Assembly (NCBI GenBank): GCA_012845835.1
Contig: JABAKD010000014.1
Span: 9,077,074 to 9,141,073, forward strand
Origin: Undaria pinnatifida
Lineage: Eukaryota; Sar; Phaeophyceae; Laminariales; Alariaceae
Length of the DNA stretch: 64,000 bases
Direction of reading: 5' to 3'
Below are positions 22,521 through 33,022 of this stretch, piece after piece. Under the pieces are notes generated by a model. The model did no database searches and was not told the origin of the DNA. It was given only the letters and a program-made list of their open reading frames with translations. The stretch's first letter is position 1, and each line of letters opens with the position of its first letter. The position numbers and the translations under genes were made by a program.

Positions 22521-22668
22521 GCTACTATAGTCACGATACAGTCAAGATTTAGCCAAGATATAGTCAGGATATAATCAATTCCTAAAAGGGATAACCGCCT
22601 GAGTTTTTTTTTTTTTCCTTTCCCTGTTGTTGTTTCCCCCCACAGCCCGTTCGAAGAAAACAAAATCG

Positions 22669-22833
22669 TTACTGCAGGAAACCCATCACCAATCGCTTGC
22701 CTGAGTCCTCCTCCTGCGTGTCCTCGACATACCCCAAGCAAAAAATATGCCACCCGGTGCTGTCCTTGAGGGCTGGGACGGGAGATCTCTCGGCCGGGCT
22801 GACACCAGCTGTCGCCTTCCACCGTCTCAAGTA
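22669..22833 (-). CDS. Terminal exon of an unidentified gene
   Basis: An acceptor (T-rich then GGTGCAG) precedes 22833. 54 codons follow and end in TAA at 22671-22669. It starts YLRRWKATAGVSPAERS and ends in YVEDTQEEDSGKRLVMGFLQ. The residue mix is typical of coding sequence, with no low complexity. No family is recognised. The gene would extend to higher coordinates. SINE2 copy a lies 150 bp past the stop, possibly in the 3' UTR. Confidence 0.5.
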   Translation of the reverse strand, partial: YLRRWKATAGVSPAERSPVPALKDSTGWHIFCLGYVEDTQEEDSGKRLVMGFLQ

Positions 22834-22884
22834 CTGCACCAAAACAACAAAATAGGGACACGGTACGATAACTGTTATTAAATT

Positions 22885-23075
22885 ATTTCAAATACGTCAG
22901 CTGCGAGCTCGATCAATTCAAGGATCGATACTCACCTTTGCAAGCTGCGTGATACACCGGGCTCGTTTGTACCGATGATTTATTCATTATTCTGACCACG
23001 CAAGCTGTGAGCTCGACGAATTTAAGGGTCGATAATCATCTTTGCAAGATGAGTGCCACACCGGTCGTCCGTTTT
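22885..23075 (-). repeat. R1 diverged double fragment
   Basis: Two decayed R1 ends in tandem (CAGCTGCGAGCTCGA...CACCTTTGCAAGCTGCG, then AGCTGTGAGCTCGA...TCATCTTTGCAAGATG). Confidence 0.55.
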
Positions 23076-23130
23076 AGTGAGATTTTCACGAGTCAGAGCC
23101 TATTATAAGATGGCATTGTATTACAATATT

Positions 23131-23403
23131 CTATCTGGGCAATATTAATTTTGTTCGTGCTGTTGTACATATCGTAGAATGCTCAAGAGTTCGGAGTCGA
23201 ACATGCTGCAAAAGCACCTTCCGCGTCTGGTATAATATCTTCCGAACGAATTTTTCGTCGACTCTCTTCCAAACGAATTGATAGCATAAGGAGCTAGAAG
23301 CACATACGCTCGTATTCAACGGGATTGTCACAGAAAGCCTCATTTCTGTCGGTCCGACGTCGGTATATTTATGAAGGACGTGCTCAGGAAACGGAGACAT
23401 CAC
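23131..23403 (-). other. Unassigned 90-codon open frame
   Basis: Open on the minus strand with ordinary composition, but no flanking splice signals or family motif were noticed. Probably chance. Confidence 0.15.
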
Positions 23404-23523
23404 AAAAAACCCAATCGATACCGCAGCAGAGCCTAGACATTTTTCAAAGTCAGATGCATTAACCCTGGTACGGCGCTAACTAATTAACTCATTCGATTGG
23501 CCGGGCCCTCAGGCCAAAATACC

Positions 23524-23690
23524 ACTGGATGGAAAATCGACGAGGAGTGGGATTGCTGAACCCTATGCGCGATAAAAATTGAAGCCAAGAACCGGGGGGG
23601 AGAAGGGACGGCACCTACCTGTGACCACGGCTTGTCCAGAAGCTGGAAAGTACAAGTGTGAAAAAAAAAAAAAACACACACACACACACA
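23524..23690 (+). repeat. SINE1 copy a, 5' truncated
   Basis: Matches the 3' two-thirds of SINE1: GTGGGATTGCTGAACCC, CTATGCGCGATAAAAA, AAGAACCGGGGGG, TGTGACCACGGCTTGTCCAG and CTGGAAAGTACAAGTGTG. It ends in an A-run and a (CA)n tail. The tRNA-like head is missing. Confidence 0.85.
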
Positions 23691-24059
23691 TGTCACAGCA
23701 GTAGTTGTTGGTTACAGCACCAAGCAGCAGCGTGGACACAAGGAGTAGCTGAGCTGTAGGTTCTACGGTAACAGAGTGCAGCACAGCATACAGCTGTCAC
23801 CTATTAATAGGTACTCGTACGTACTGGTACTTACTCGTGGTCTGTTGTTGCTATGGCCCAGCTGAGACCTGGTACCACCCACCAGTAACTGTGTAGCACA
23901 ACAAATCGCTCTCTCCTTTAGTGTTGGTGAGCAAATAAAATAAGCATGCAAAATCAAGTTTTTTTGGATTGCTTATTATAAGCGTAATCAACACAACCAT
24001 GCCGTGCTCATTTGTTTGTTTGAGCTATTTCGATTCTAGTATGGTATGCTAAACGCCAT

Positions 24060-24560
24060 TCAAAGTAAGGGTGCGGGTTCGTAGAATGCCCATTGTAAAC
24101 TCAGTATACAAACAAAAGATACGCGTATTTCAGTTTACACATAATCGTATGGGTTTTAGAATAGCTATACCGAAACTCCATACAATCGTATGAATATAGG
24201 TTTTAGTACGCACACAATGAACGCCGTTACGAACGAAATAAGCAAGTTGAGTTGATTACCTTCTTTCTACACAGTTCGCTTGCGAAAAAAAAACACAAAC
24301 ATTTTGCTACCAAAATGAGGTAAGCAGATTTATACTGAGTACAACCCTATTTTTACATATTTTTCCAGCCACAACTGTCAGTCGAAATAATGGTGTGTGT
24401 GCGAACTACCAACTTTGGTTGGGTATGACTTGGGTACGAAAAAAATGTACTGCTGTTGTAACATTACTTTTACCTATTTTCCAGCAATAATAGGGTGTTT
24501 GCGCACTGTCGGATGAGTTGGGCAGGGAAGAAAAAAAATGTACTGTAAGACCTACTGTTT
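24060..24560 (+). repeat. ~110-bp tandem units, two to three copies
   Basis: TTTTCCAGC, AATA(A/G)(T/G)GGTGTTTGCG, GGTTGGGTA and GAAAAAAATGTACTG recur. The same family forms a longer array at 28205-28745. Confidence 0.6.
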
Positions 24561-25050
24561 ATGGCAAAAATTTTGAGCGATTATTTCCGTCGATTATTTT
24601 TGTAGTTTTGAGGCTCCAGAAGCGTCCATTATGGCTGCTGATTTTTGGGAAGTGGTTATATTTTGAATCGGGACCTCTTGTTTCGCCGTTTGCCATTATT
24701 TTTTTAATCTGGCACGCACACTGTCGACGGCGACGTTAGGTCACCACCGCCTCTGCTGCTGTCTCTGCTGCTGTGCTGCCGCTGTGCTGCTGGTGTGGTG
24801 TGCCTTTGGTGGTTTCGATGGTGGTGGCGCTGCTGCTGCTGTCGCGTTTGTGTGAGGACGAAGCTCTGTCTCGCACACAACAAGCGCGGTATGCTGTCGT
24901 AGGTGTGCTTGTGATTCTGTGTTGTGGGTAATGGGTGACGTGTACAGCAGACAGGCATCATACCAGGTACAGTATAGGCAGTGGTGACATGTGATACTTG
25001 GTACGAGATAGTATCCAAAAGTCAAATAATCCCAGTTCTGAGAGGTTGAA
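24561..25050. other. Gene-free stretch
   Basis: 24570-24625 shares GAGCGATTATTT with 28190, next to the related tandem arrays. A GCTGCTG/GGTGGT-rich segment lies at 24740-24850. No gene seen. Confidence 0.4.
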
Positions 25051-25390
25051 ATAAGATTCGTAGTCAAAACCGTCGGTGGGTCGTGATCCCACTTCTCTCT
25101 GCGTGAGCAGAGTGTTCTCACTGTTGAACTACGAATCTTATTGGCGTCGACGGCAGGACGACAGAGTCCCTTTGTGCTCTTCGACGCCTTCCGAGCGTGG
25201 CGGATTTTTTTGTCCAGCTGCAGGGTCGGGGTACTCTCGGTCAGACATCTCCACAGACTAGGAACCGACACGAACAAGTTGATTTTCCAACTGCCGTCAG
25301 ACGTCAATAAGATTCGTAGTCAAAACCGTCGGTGGGTCGTGATCCCACTTCTCTCTGCGTGAGCAGAGTGTTCTCACTGTTGAACTACGA
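25051..25390 (-). mobile_element. Miniature element with identical 84-bp terminal direct repeats (TRIM-like)
   Basis: 25051-25134 and 25307-25390 are identical over 84 nt. The 172-bp middle is the inverted counterpart of 27225-27390: after the repeat (minus strand) comes TGACGTCTGACGGCAG, where the other copy has TGGCGTCTGACGGCAG, a plausible primer-binding site. Then follows a start codon opening MSDREYPDPAAGQKNPP. The 84-bp repeat has a tRNA-like fold on the minus strand: CCGTCG pairs with CGACGG, and CTCTG/CAGAG and GTGGG/CCCAC arms are present. It has no LTR-type TG...CA ends and I could not find a target duplication. Confidence 0.6.
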
Positions 25391-25455
25391 CGGCGAAGTG
25401 TGTGACAACACGGGCTGATACAGCAGGCCGTTGACAGAGGGAGAGACAGGACAGG
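25391..25455. other. Spacer
   Basis: Short AG-rich spacer between the miniature element and the next open frame. Nothing recognised. Confidence 0.3.
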
Positions 25456-25827
25456 ATGAGAAGAACTCCCAGAGGTGCAAGAAGCACCGGTGCAAAGAAG
25501 GGAGTAATGAGAAGAGGAAGAAGTAGTAGTGAGAGCGGTGGGCGAGCAGTTGTCAGTGCTCCCCCAGCTCTCGGGGAAAAGGAACAATCCAGCGGGGACT
25601 TCCAAAGTCCCGCTGCGGAGAATCCGCTAGGCGGTGTATCCGCCGCGGAGGATCCGTCAGCGGAACGTGGAGGGGAAGGCTCCGTGGCGTGTTCTAGACA
25701 TAACAATCTCCCGTGTTCCCCAAGCGATCCTTCCAGAAACGATGTCTGGAAGGTTGAAGGGGTTTCGACATTTTCCCTCGGCATGTTTGTTCGGGGACAT
25801 GGTATCCACATCACCCCCCAGTTTTAG
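25456..25827 (+). CDS. Unidentified 123-codon open frame
   Basis: Starts MRRTPRGARSTGAKKG. Basic at the start, Ser/Pro/Gly-rich in the middle, GC-rich compared with its flanks. It could be a gag-like leftover next to the retroelement pieces, or chance. No motif seen. Confidence 0.25.
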   Translation: MRRTPRGARSTGAKKGVMRRGRSSSESGGRAVVSAPPALGEKEQSSGDFQSPAAENPLGGVSAAEDPSAERGGEGSVACSRHNNLPCSPSDPSRNDVWKVEGVSTFSLGMFVRGHGIHITPQF

Positions 25828-27218
25828 TGGTGATAGAGCTCGAACTCCACCAAAACTCAAAAGTAACGGAACCATACACCAGAGGAACAACACGCCTTCT
25901 AGTTGATATACAAACTTCCAGTGGCGATTCGCTAACGCTCGGCAGTTTGTACACTCCTTTGGACAAGATGGACAAGACACCATGACAAACTGACAAACTG
26001 CTGTAGTACCGTAGACATGTGGATAAAAATCCGGACACAGGATCGGACATGACAATATATAGCGAATGACAAGGGCATAATCCTTTCGCATGCGGTATGA
26101 AAAAGTTACATATCGCGGACATTGCGGCTGGCCAGCTGTGGATTACGACAGAATATAGAAAAAATGATCCTGGGCAGGGCGTGCGGGAGCAAGGAGAATG
26201 AATAAATGTCCCGGGTATACTAGCAAAAATACGCTAATTAGACGCACGCCACACGAAACGAGTGTGTATACTCATCGTGTGGACAACATGGCTGAAGGCT
26301 AAACAGGCGTGACATGAGTCGTATGTGCTGGAGAGCAAAATGACCTACCTGACGGAGACAAAAGTTATAGACTACACCAAACATGTTATATTGCGACAAG
26401 GACATTTGGCTGATCACTACATTTGGCATCTGATGGGTGTTCGAGACCGAATTAGAAGTCAATTGTGGTACACATCACTCGGCATCTGATGGGTGTTCGA
26501 GACCGAATCAGAAGTCAATTATGGTACATATAACAACCTGGGCGGTGACTGAAGTCGACACAACACAACCGCCACCAGTATACATTTCAGGGTCGCATCC
26601 AATGAAAAATACTAAAAAAAAATGGATAAAAGGCGACAAGTTGACTGACAGTGATCGTGCATACGGGCATTGTGCCTCAGACGTGCAACGATATCGGAGT
26701 GTGCAGTGGGAGACACACGAGCGTTCGACAGACGGACACAAAATGTATGCCGTAGTTCATCTGTGTCTGTATCAAATACAGATCGTAACAGAATGAGGCA
26801 TTTTTCAAAGACAAATGGTGTGCGCGAACGCCGGATATTTATTATCAATCCATCCACCGGTGTTCTACGGTGCCGAGTACTTCTCAGTACTGAAAAGACA
26901 AGTGCCCAACGATTTTTCACATGACAACAGAAGACATGAGAACGACCCCTCATAAAGCGATGGGAGTCGGGTCTCTTACTACTATACCTCGCGCCAATAA
27001 GCGATAACCTCAGGTTGTACGATTCTTACAGTGCATACAGAAGACAATGTGCAAGAAACCAAACTGCTGAAAAAAAGAAAACAAACGAAAACAACAAACG
27101 AAAACAACAAACTACGCACTGACTGCGAACGGCGACAAAACGAAGTCACGAGAATACTCGTGTGACAGTACGCCGAAGACATTGACAAGTTGGCACACAC
27201 ACTAGACACACACTCCTT
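25828..27218. other. Gene-free stretch
   Basis: A ~50-bp direct duplication occurs at 26409-26458 and 26478-26528 (CATCTGATGGGTGTTCGAGA). Several 75-145-codon frames overlap each other on both strands with no splice or family evidence. Confidence 0.4.
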
Positions 27219-28080
27219 TTGACTACGAATCTTATTGGCGTCTGACGGCAGGCGAAAAATCAACTTGTTCGTGTCGGTTCCTATTAATAGTCTGTGGAGA
27301 TGTCTGACCGAGAGTACCCCGACCCTGCAGCTGGACAAAAAAATCCGCCACGCTCGGACGGCGTCAAGGAGCACAAAGGGAATCTACCAGAACCCCCTTC
27401 ACCGACTTCTACCGCATCTATCGTCGCCATCCGCGAGCGCCTAGCTCGCATCCTTAATCACCAACTGGAGCGCATGGAGAACGGCGAGATCGATCAGCTT
27501 ACTGATCAACATAACTCCATGCTCCAACAACTGGCAAGTATGAGTGTCTCAGGTAGGACTCCCAGTGCCCTACAGGTTTGTCGCACCTATCGTAGGTACA
27601 GTGGGGGCGGGGTTTGCGAGGGTTGCCCCCTCCCTGTGTTCCCCGCTGGCGCGGCTGCTGACGCGCAGCAACGTAAGCAAGGCTGTCAGCAGCAAAGCAA
27701 TCGTCAGCAGCCGCGCCAGCGGGCAACACAGGGAGGGAGCAACCATCGCAAAAACCCGCCCCCACTGTACCTACGATAGGTGCGACAAACCTGTAGGGCA
27801 CTGGGAGTCCTTGAGGGCAACTGTGTCTTAGAGCGTGTACACAGCACTGTCCACAATATGTTGGCTATGTATAGCAACTTGTCCTGCGATAATTGGGCAC
27901 AGCTTTTGCCTTTTTGTCCAGTCAGCTCACAATACAGCTTACTCTACCACGCTCCAGGAAACTCCTCATTTCCTGATGTTTGGACGTGCAGCTGTAATAC
28001 CTGTCGATCTCATTCTTGGAGTACCGTCCACCTCCACAATCACAGAAAGAGCGGTTATTTCTGGGCTCAGAAATCACCAA
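27219..28080 (+). pseudogene. Ty3/gypsy retrotransposon remnant
   Basis: 27219-27240 matches the end of the 84-bp repeat of the miniature element, followed by a TGGCGTCTGACGGC primer-site-like block. A start codon at 27300 opens a gag-like frame (MSDREYPDPAAG, later IRERLARILNHQLERME) to about 27560. After an internal fold-back element (27555-27811), frames at 27825-28070 read HSTVHNMLAMYSNLS and then, in another frame, HNTAYSTTLQETPHFLMFGR. That is the end of a Ty3/gypsy integrase core (N-T-A-x-S-T-T-x-x-T-P-x-F-L-M-F-G-R). Protease, RT and RNase H are absent, so a large internal deletion has occurred. Confidence 0.7.
27555..27811. mobile_element. Fold-back element with ~105-bp near-perfect inverted arms
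   Basis: The left arm from AGGACTCCCAGTGCCC to about 27660 is the reverse complement of the right arm (about 27703-27811). Both include GTTTGTCGCACCTATCGTAG, GTGGGGGCGGG and the GCTGGCGCGGCTGCTGAC block. The loop is only about 40 bp. The few differences suggest recent origin. It lies between gag-like and integrase-like parts of the gypsy remnant. No target duplication found. Confidence 0.85.
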
Positions 28081-28204
28081 ATCCGCAGATATCTGGCCTC
28101 GATTATTTCTGAACCCAGAAATAACGATGGATTATTGTCCCATATTAGTGGATGGTTTTTATTTTTGGCGTCGGAGATCCCTGCCAAAGAGAGAAATAAT
28201 CGCT

Positions 28205-28745
28205 CAAAATATTAATATTTCCCATAACTTGTAGGTGCTGTGACATTATTTTTACAAATTTTCCAGCTGCAGTAGCAATATTAGGGTGTTTGCGAACTAC
28301 CAACTTTGCCTGGGTAGGAAAAAAATGTACTGCTGGAACATGATAGTTACATACTTTCCAGCTACAGTAGCAGTAATACGTTGGGTGTTTGAGAACTACC
28401 AGGTACAGATTTTGGTTGGGTAGGGGTTAGGTAGGGGAAAAATGTACTGTTACATTAATTTTACATATCTTCCAGCTACAGTAGCAATAATAGGGTGTTT
28501 GCGAACCACCAACTTTGGTTGGGTAGGAGGTTGGTAGGAAAAAAATGAACTGCTGTAACACGATATTTACATACTTTCCAGCTACAGTAGCGATAATAGT
28601 GTGTTTGCGAACTACCAATTTTATTTGCGTAGGAGTTGGGTAAGGAAAAAATGTACTGTAAGACCATTTTTACATATCTAGCTACAGATAGAAGCAATAA
28701 CTGACTTTCGTTGGGTGTTTCGCGATTTCCAACCTCAGCTGGGTT
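28205..28745 (+). repeat. ~110-bp tandem array, about five units
   Basis: TTCCAGCTACAGTAGC, AATA(A/G)TAGGGTGTTTGCGAAC, CCAACTTTGGTTGGGTAGG and GAAAAAAATG(T/A)ACTG repeat. Same family as 24060-24560. Confidence 0.85.
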
Positions 28746-29165
28746 GGGGAACAAAAAAGTGTGAACAGCAGTATTGAAACCAACGAACACCATGACCCAA
28801 GGCCAACCAAATCCACGAAAAAAAGTAGGTTGGACGAAAAAAAAAAAGGAGCACCTCTACCATAGATGTCAGGAGACGGTCAGTCAAGCGAAAACGTCCA
28901 GCGGTCGAGGGTGTCAAACCGATCGTTCCACATCAAAACCCAAGTACGTCGGCGTCAGCCAAGGTAAATTACTGGAAAATTGCCGTCGGTCAACGGGCCA
29001 AAGCACCGTCTCCCGACATATTTGACCCACACCGTAGCATGTTTCGTATTCTCCTCCTGCGGCTTACTGCCATAACCGGTACTCGGGGGAACATAGCAAT
29101 CAGGACCAGATCCGGTTATCGCCCGCAGCCCTCTTGGGATCTTGTCTCCAGCGATAAAAAAAAAA

Positions 29166-29362
29166 CAGGGCTTTTCACGGGTCATGATCCGACCCGCCGA
29201 TCATGCCAGGAGGTTCTCAAAACCTCGCGGGTCGAGTGGGGTCGGGGTCGGGTCAGGAGGTGCTTCAAATCTCACGGGACTGGTTGGGTCAGGAGCTTAT
29301 AGATGTCGCGAGTCGGGATGGGTCGGGTTGCCCTGTCTCGAGTTGACCCGTGAAAAGCCCTG
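29166..29362. mobile_element. hAT-type MITE filled with GGGTC iterations, copy 1
   Basis: Ends CAGGGCTTTTCACGGGTCA and TGACCCGTGAAAAGCCCTG are perfect inverted repeats of 19 bp. A-runs of at least 8 flank both sides, consistent with an 8-bp duplication. The interior is degenerate GGGTCGGGTC. CAGGG...CCCTG ends plus 8-bp duplications are typical of hAT elements. Confidence 0.85.
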
Positions 29363-29570
29363 AAAAAAAATGGACGATTGCGATATCGCGTCCCTCTTTC
29401 GCGAAGTCAATACTAATAGTACCCCCCCGCCCCAAAAACCGATTCCGAAAAAAAAAATGGAAAAAAGTGAAACCCGATTAGAAAATCCCCTGACTCTATA
29501 TTAATCAACATTGAAACACCAAACAAAAACAGCTAGACATTCCTGATGCCCTCCCACCTCCGCTTGAAAA

Positions 29571-29576
<6 letters not shown>

Positions 29577-29601
<25 letters not shown>
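29577..29601. repeat. (AT)n microsatellite
   Basis: Uninterrupted AT dinucleotides bordering the next element. Confidence 0.95.
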
Positions 29602-29604
<3 letters not shown>

Positions 29605-32012
29605 GCTGGGCTCGGTTGGTACCGACGCTGTAAAACATTATATGTATATTGGGGTTGGCGTTGGTTGGCAAAGACGCTGTAAAACATGCCATCGACTGCG
29701 TGAACTAGACAACCAGGGTGCCGTTTTTTTTTTTTTGGCGTTCACCATGAAGGTTATCGAGTTAGACCACATTGTGCGGCGTGAAGAATCCTGACTCCGC
29801 ACAAGGGAAATGATCGCATCACGTAGTGTGAATATGGTAAGGCACCCACGAGGCAGTTAAATAGTAGTACCCGTTGCTGTCTCTGGAGTGGCCGAACCAT
29901 TGGCGCTATCATCCATAAACAAGTAGGCACAAGGTGCCGAAGTCCGTCTTACGAGTGGTTCTTGGAAGGATGCAGTTCACCCTTCAAGCGACTCGCCGAC
30001 CACCTCAGGCGTTTCGCGCTGGGTGCAAGCAATGTCTGCCTGGTTGGTGAAAACCCGACGTGCTCCGTCCCGGCATAGTAGGGATGTGAGGGTCTATGGT
30101 CATACGATTACGGCCATGCACAAACTGAGTACACCCCCCCCTACGTACAGCATATTGTACGCTATGCACACGTATACCGAAATAAATTGATCATTTTCAG
30201 GGGTCTAGTAGTAGCGTGAGCGCGCAGCTGCATCAGCAGGATCATGCTGCGCCCGTCCCGTGCGCATCTTTGCGTTGTTGGCGTCGTCGTTCGGACCCAA
30301 AGTACATGACCACCAACCGCCAGTGGCCGACGCCGTAATCGTCAAAGGTCGTCCACCAAATCCGGTTATTAAGCCGTTTGGAGCCCGTGTATAGCGACCA
30401 AGAAAAAACAACACGATTGCGATATTTTCAGGCGTTTACCGGCAGCGTGAGAGAGCGCGCAGCAGCACACGGGTACGATCATGCTGCCTGCGCCCGTCCC
30501 GCACGGGTCTCCGCGTTGGTGTCGTCCGGACCCCAACTTCATTACCGCCAAACAGGCAGCGGTCGATGTCTTAGTCGGCAATTTTCATCGTCATTTTTTT
30601 TCCCCCTCTTACGACTTAAGACACGAAGGGATCAAAATATCAGTCGTAAAACAGCGGAATACAGTAGATGTGCCCCCCTTTTCTTGTCGAAGGCTCGAGC
30701 ACTCGAGCACAAGCTCTACACCCCCCCCACCCCAAAAAACCGATATTGAGAAAAGCGAAACACCCCAAAAACACTGATTCAAGGGAAAATGAAACACCCA
30801 GAAAACTGATTTTCGATTAAAAAAGAAAAAAAAAAAAAGCGCAACCCAACGAAAACAACCCATCTCATGGCCTAGGAACACCAAAAAAAAACGGGCATCG
30901 TAACAGAACAAGAATGACTTTCGACCGACGATGTTGAGATACGGAACCCCGTCAAAAACAAGAGTTTTTTTCCCCACCTAAAAGCGCAACAGCCTCTATC
31001 ATAGTAGGCGTCATCTGCCGGTGTCTGTGCACATCACGGGCCCTGGTTACCACGCTCCTCCGCTATAGCCATTCAAGTCAAAATCCCTAGTCTACCGTTG
31101 ATCACCTGCCGCAAGTCAACGAAAGTGGAGAGCACCTCCCGCTCCCAGTCTTCGCTGGGCAAGAGGTACGCCGGACACGATGCAACGGCCTCCGTGGAAG
31201 GCATATACATCGTCTAAAAAAGGCAGTAGGTAAGGCGGGGGATCGGGGGGGGGGGGGGAGGTTAGGTCGTCCGAAAAGGCGGTAGGTAGGGCGGCGGGCG
31301 GGGGGGGGGATGCGAGGATAGGCCTTCGCTAGGGAAGAGGTTCGACAGACCCGACGGAACGGGCCTCGTGGAGGGCATAAAGGTCGTCCAAAAAGACGAT
31401 AGGCATTAGGTAGGGGGGGCGGGCGGCCGAGCAGGCGGGGGGAGGGGGGGGGTGTACTCAGTTTGTGCATGGCCGTAGTCATATGACCGTAGACCCTCGC
31501 ATCCCTACTATGCCGGGACGGAGCACGTCGGGTTTTCACCAACCAGGCAGACGTTGCTTGCACCAAGCGCGAGGCGCCGTGAGGGGTTCGGCGAATTGCA
31601 TGAAGGGTGAACTGCATCCTTCCAAGCACCGCTCGTAAGACGGACTTCGGCACCTTGTGCCTACTTTCTTGCTCATGATGAGTTATACTTCGTTTTCTGG
31701 TGTGGCCACTCCAGAGACAGCAATGGGGATTACTATGTAACTGCCTCGTGGGTGCCTTACCATATTCACACTACGTGCTGCGATCATTCCCCTTGTGCGG
31801 AGTTAGGGTTCTCCACCCCGCACAATATGATCTAACTCCATAACCATCATAGCGACCGCCATTTTTTTTTTCTTCTTAATGGTACCCTGGTTGTCTAGCT
31901 CACACAGTGAACGGCATGTTTTACAGCGTCATTGCCGACCAACGCCAACCCCAATACACACAATAATGTTTTACAGCGTCGGTGCCAACCGAGGCCAACT
32001 ATTGTATGTACC
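29602..32012. mobile_element. 2.4-kb element with ~0.5-kb inverted ends
   Basis: 29605-30140 is similar to the reverse complement of 31447-32010. Shared blocks include CTCGGTTGGTACCGACGCTG at the left tip, CGACGCTGTAAAACAT, TAAGGCACCCACGAGGCAGT, CACAAGGTGCCGAAGTCCGT and TGCACAAACTGAGTACACCC. Both tips hold two TTTTACAGCGTC subterminal repeats. The 1.3-kb centre has no recognisable transposase; it contains a ~235-bp internal duplication (30200-30310 and 30430-30560, both with CATGCTGC and GCGCCCGTCCC). Probably a non-autonomous fold-back or Mutator-like element; the class is not proven. Confidence 0.75.
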
Positions 32013-32014
32013 TT

Positions 32015-32523
32015 TCACGGGGGAACGGCAGGCGGGGGAGGGGGCGTCTGAAATGCAGACGGTACGGCGGGGGACGGATTAGGTGGTCTCAAAAGGCAGT
32101 AGGCAGCTGGTAGGGAAGCAGGCTGCGCGGCAAGGGGGGCGCATGCGCTCCGATGACCCACCTGTTTCTTCTTCAGGCCCTCCGGTACGTGGGCTTCAAC
32201 GACGGCTGGCAAATCGTTCGACTCGATCCTGGGAGGGAGCGAGCGAACAAGAGACGCGAGCGAGCCACGGAATATATATATATATATAAATAAACTGTTT
32301 GTAGCGGATAAAAAAAAACGAAATAGCTAACACGGCAACGAACATGGGAGATTCCAGAACGAGGGGGACGGGATTCCATTCCTACTGCAGACATTGACGG
32401 TGCCCTGATGTGCCGCGAATCATGACGCGCACAAAAAGAATACAGCACCAGCGATGCTTCGGTGAACTCAGAGCTCTTGATATATGCAGACGAAAGACCT
32501 ATTTCGCTCGATCCGAACTCCAT
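32015..32523. other. Gene-free stretch
   Basis: A G-rich stretch like the 31.2-31.4 kb repeat (GGCAGTAGG), then an (AT)n run near 32270-32290. No gene seen. Confidence 0.4.
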
Positions 32524-32862
32524 TTTTATTTTTCCACCATCCCATTTACTATCCTCGCACTTCCCTCGCGCTCCCTCCTAGTAGTAACTCAGATCTCCAT
32601 GGTCACGTAGCGGGCCCTCCTCCCCCCTCCCCACTGCGGTACGTGCCTTCAATTTTATCGCGAGAATAATGCAGCATTTTCTTCCCTCGTCGACTCGCGT
32701 CGAATTGTACCTGCAGTACCCACGCTGCTAGTCTCAGCAGTTGATCCTTCTTTTTGTGCTTTGTTGCAAAAAAAGTAAAAAGCTCACCACGGTGAGAATC
32801 GAACTCAAGGATCAACGCTAGTAGTATTCGATGGTAACCACTAGACCACCGGGGCGACCGGC
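32524..32862 (-). repeat. SINE2 copy b, near full length
   Basis: The minus strand starts GGTCGCCCCGGTGGTCTAG (A-box TGGTCTAGTGG) and has the B-box GAGTTCGATTCTC about 50 nt later, both RNA polymerase III promoter boxes of a tRNA-Glu-like head. A body with TCGACGAGGGAAGAAAATGC and an A-rich end near 32524 follow. This is the reference copy of the family. Confidence 0.9.
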
Positions 32863-32952
32863 GTAATGAAATCCATGAATAAATGCACGAAGTCCAATCG
32901 ACGGGGGGAAAAAAAACGGTGGTAAACATACGTACGAATACATTTACCTTAC

Positions 32953-33022
32953 CTTGTACTAGTACAGCAGCACGAGTAGTTTCAAGTTCGGATAGGCCAT
33001 CTACGATTCCCTGCCTCAGCAA
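32953..33022 (-). CDS. Candidate exon fragment
   Basis: Open frame LLRQGIVDGLSELETTRAA leads to a strong donor ACAAG|GTAAGG at 32953. No acceptor was found upstream and the family is unknown. Confidence 0.25.

Noticed and set aside
25051-25390. Retrozyme with a hammerhead ribozyme in its repeats
   Set aside because: The repeat lacks the CTGATGA and GAAA core words needed for a hammerhead.
32790-32862. A functional tRNA-Glu gene (minus strand)
   Set aside because: The start and B-box resemble tRNA-Glu, but the anticodon arm and acceptor stem do not form and the sequence is part of the repeated SINE2.
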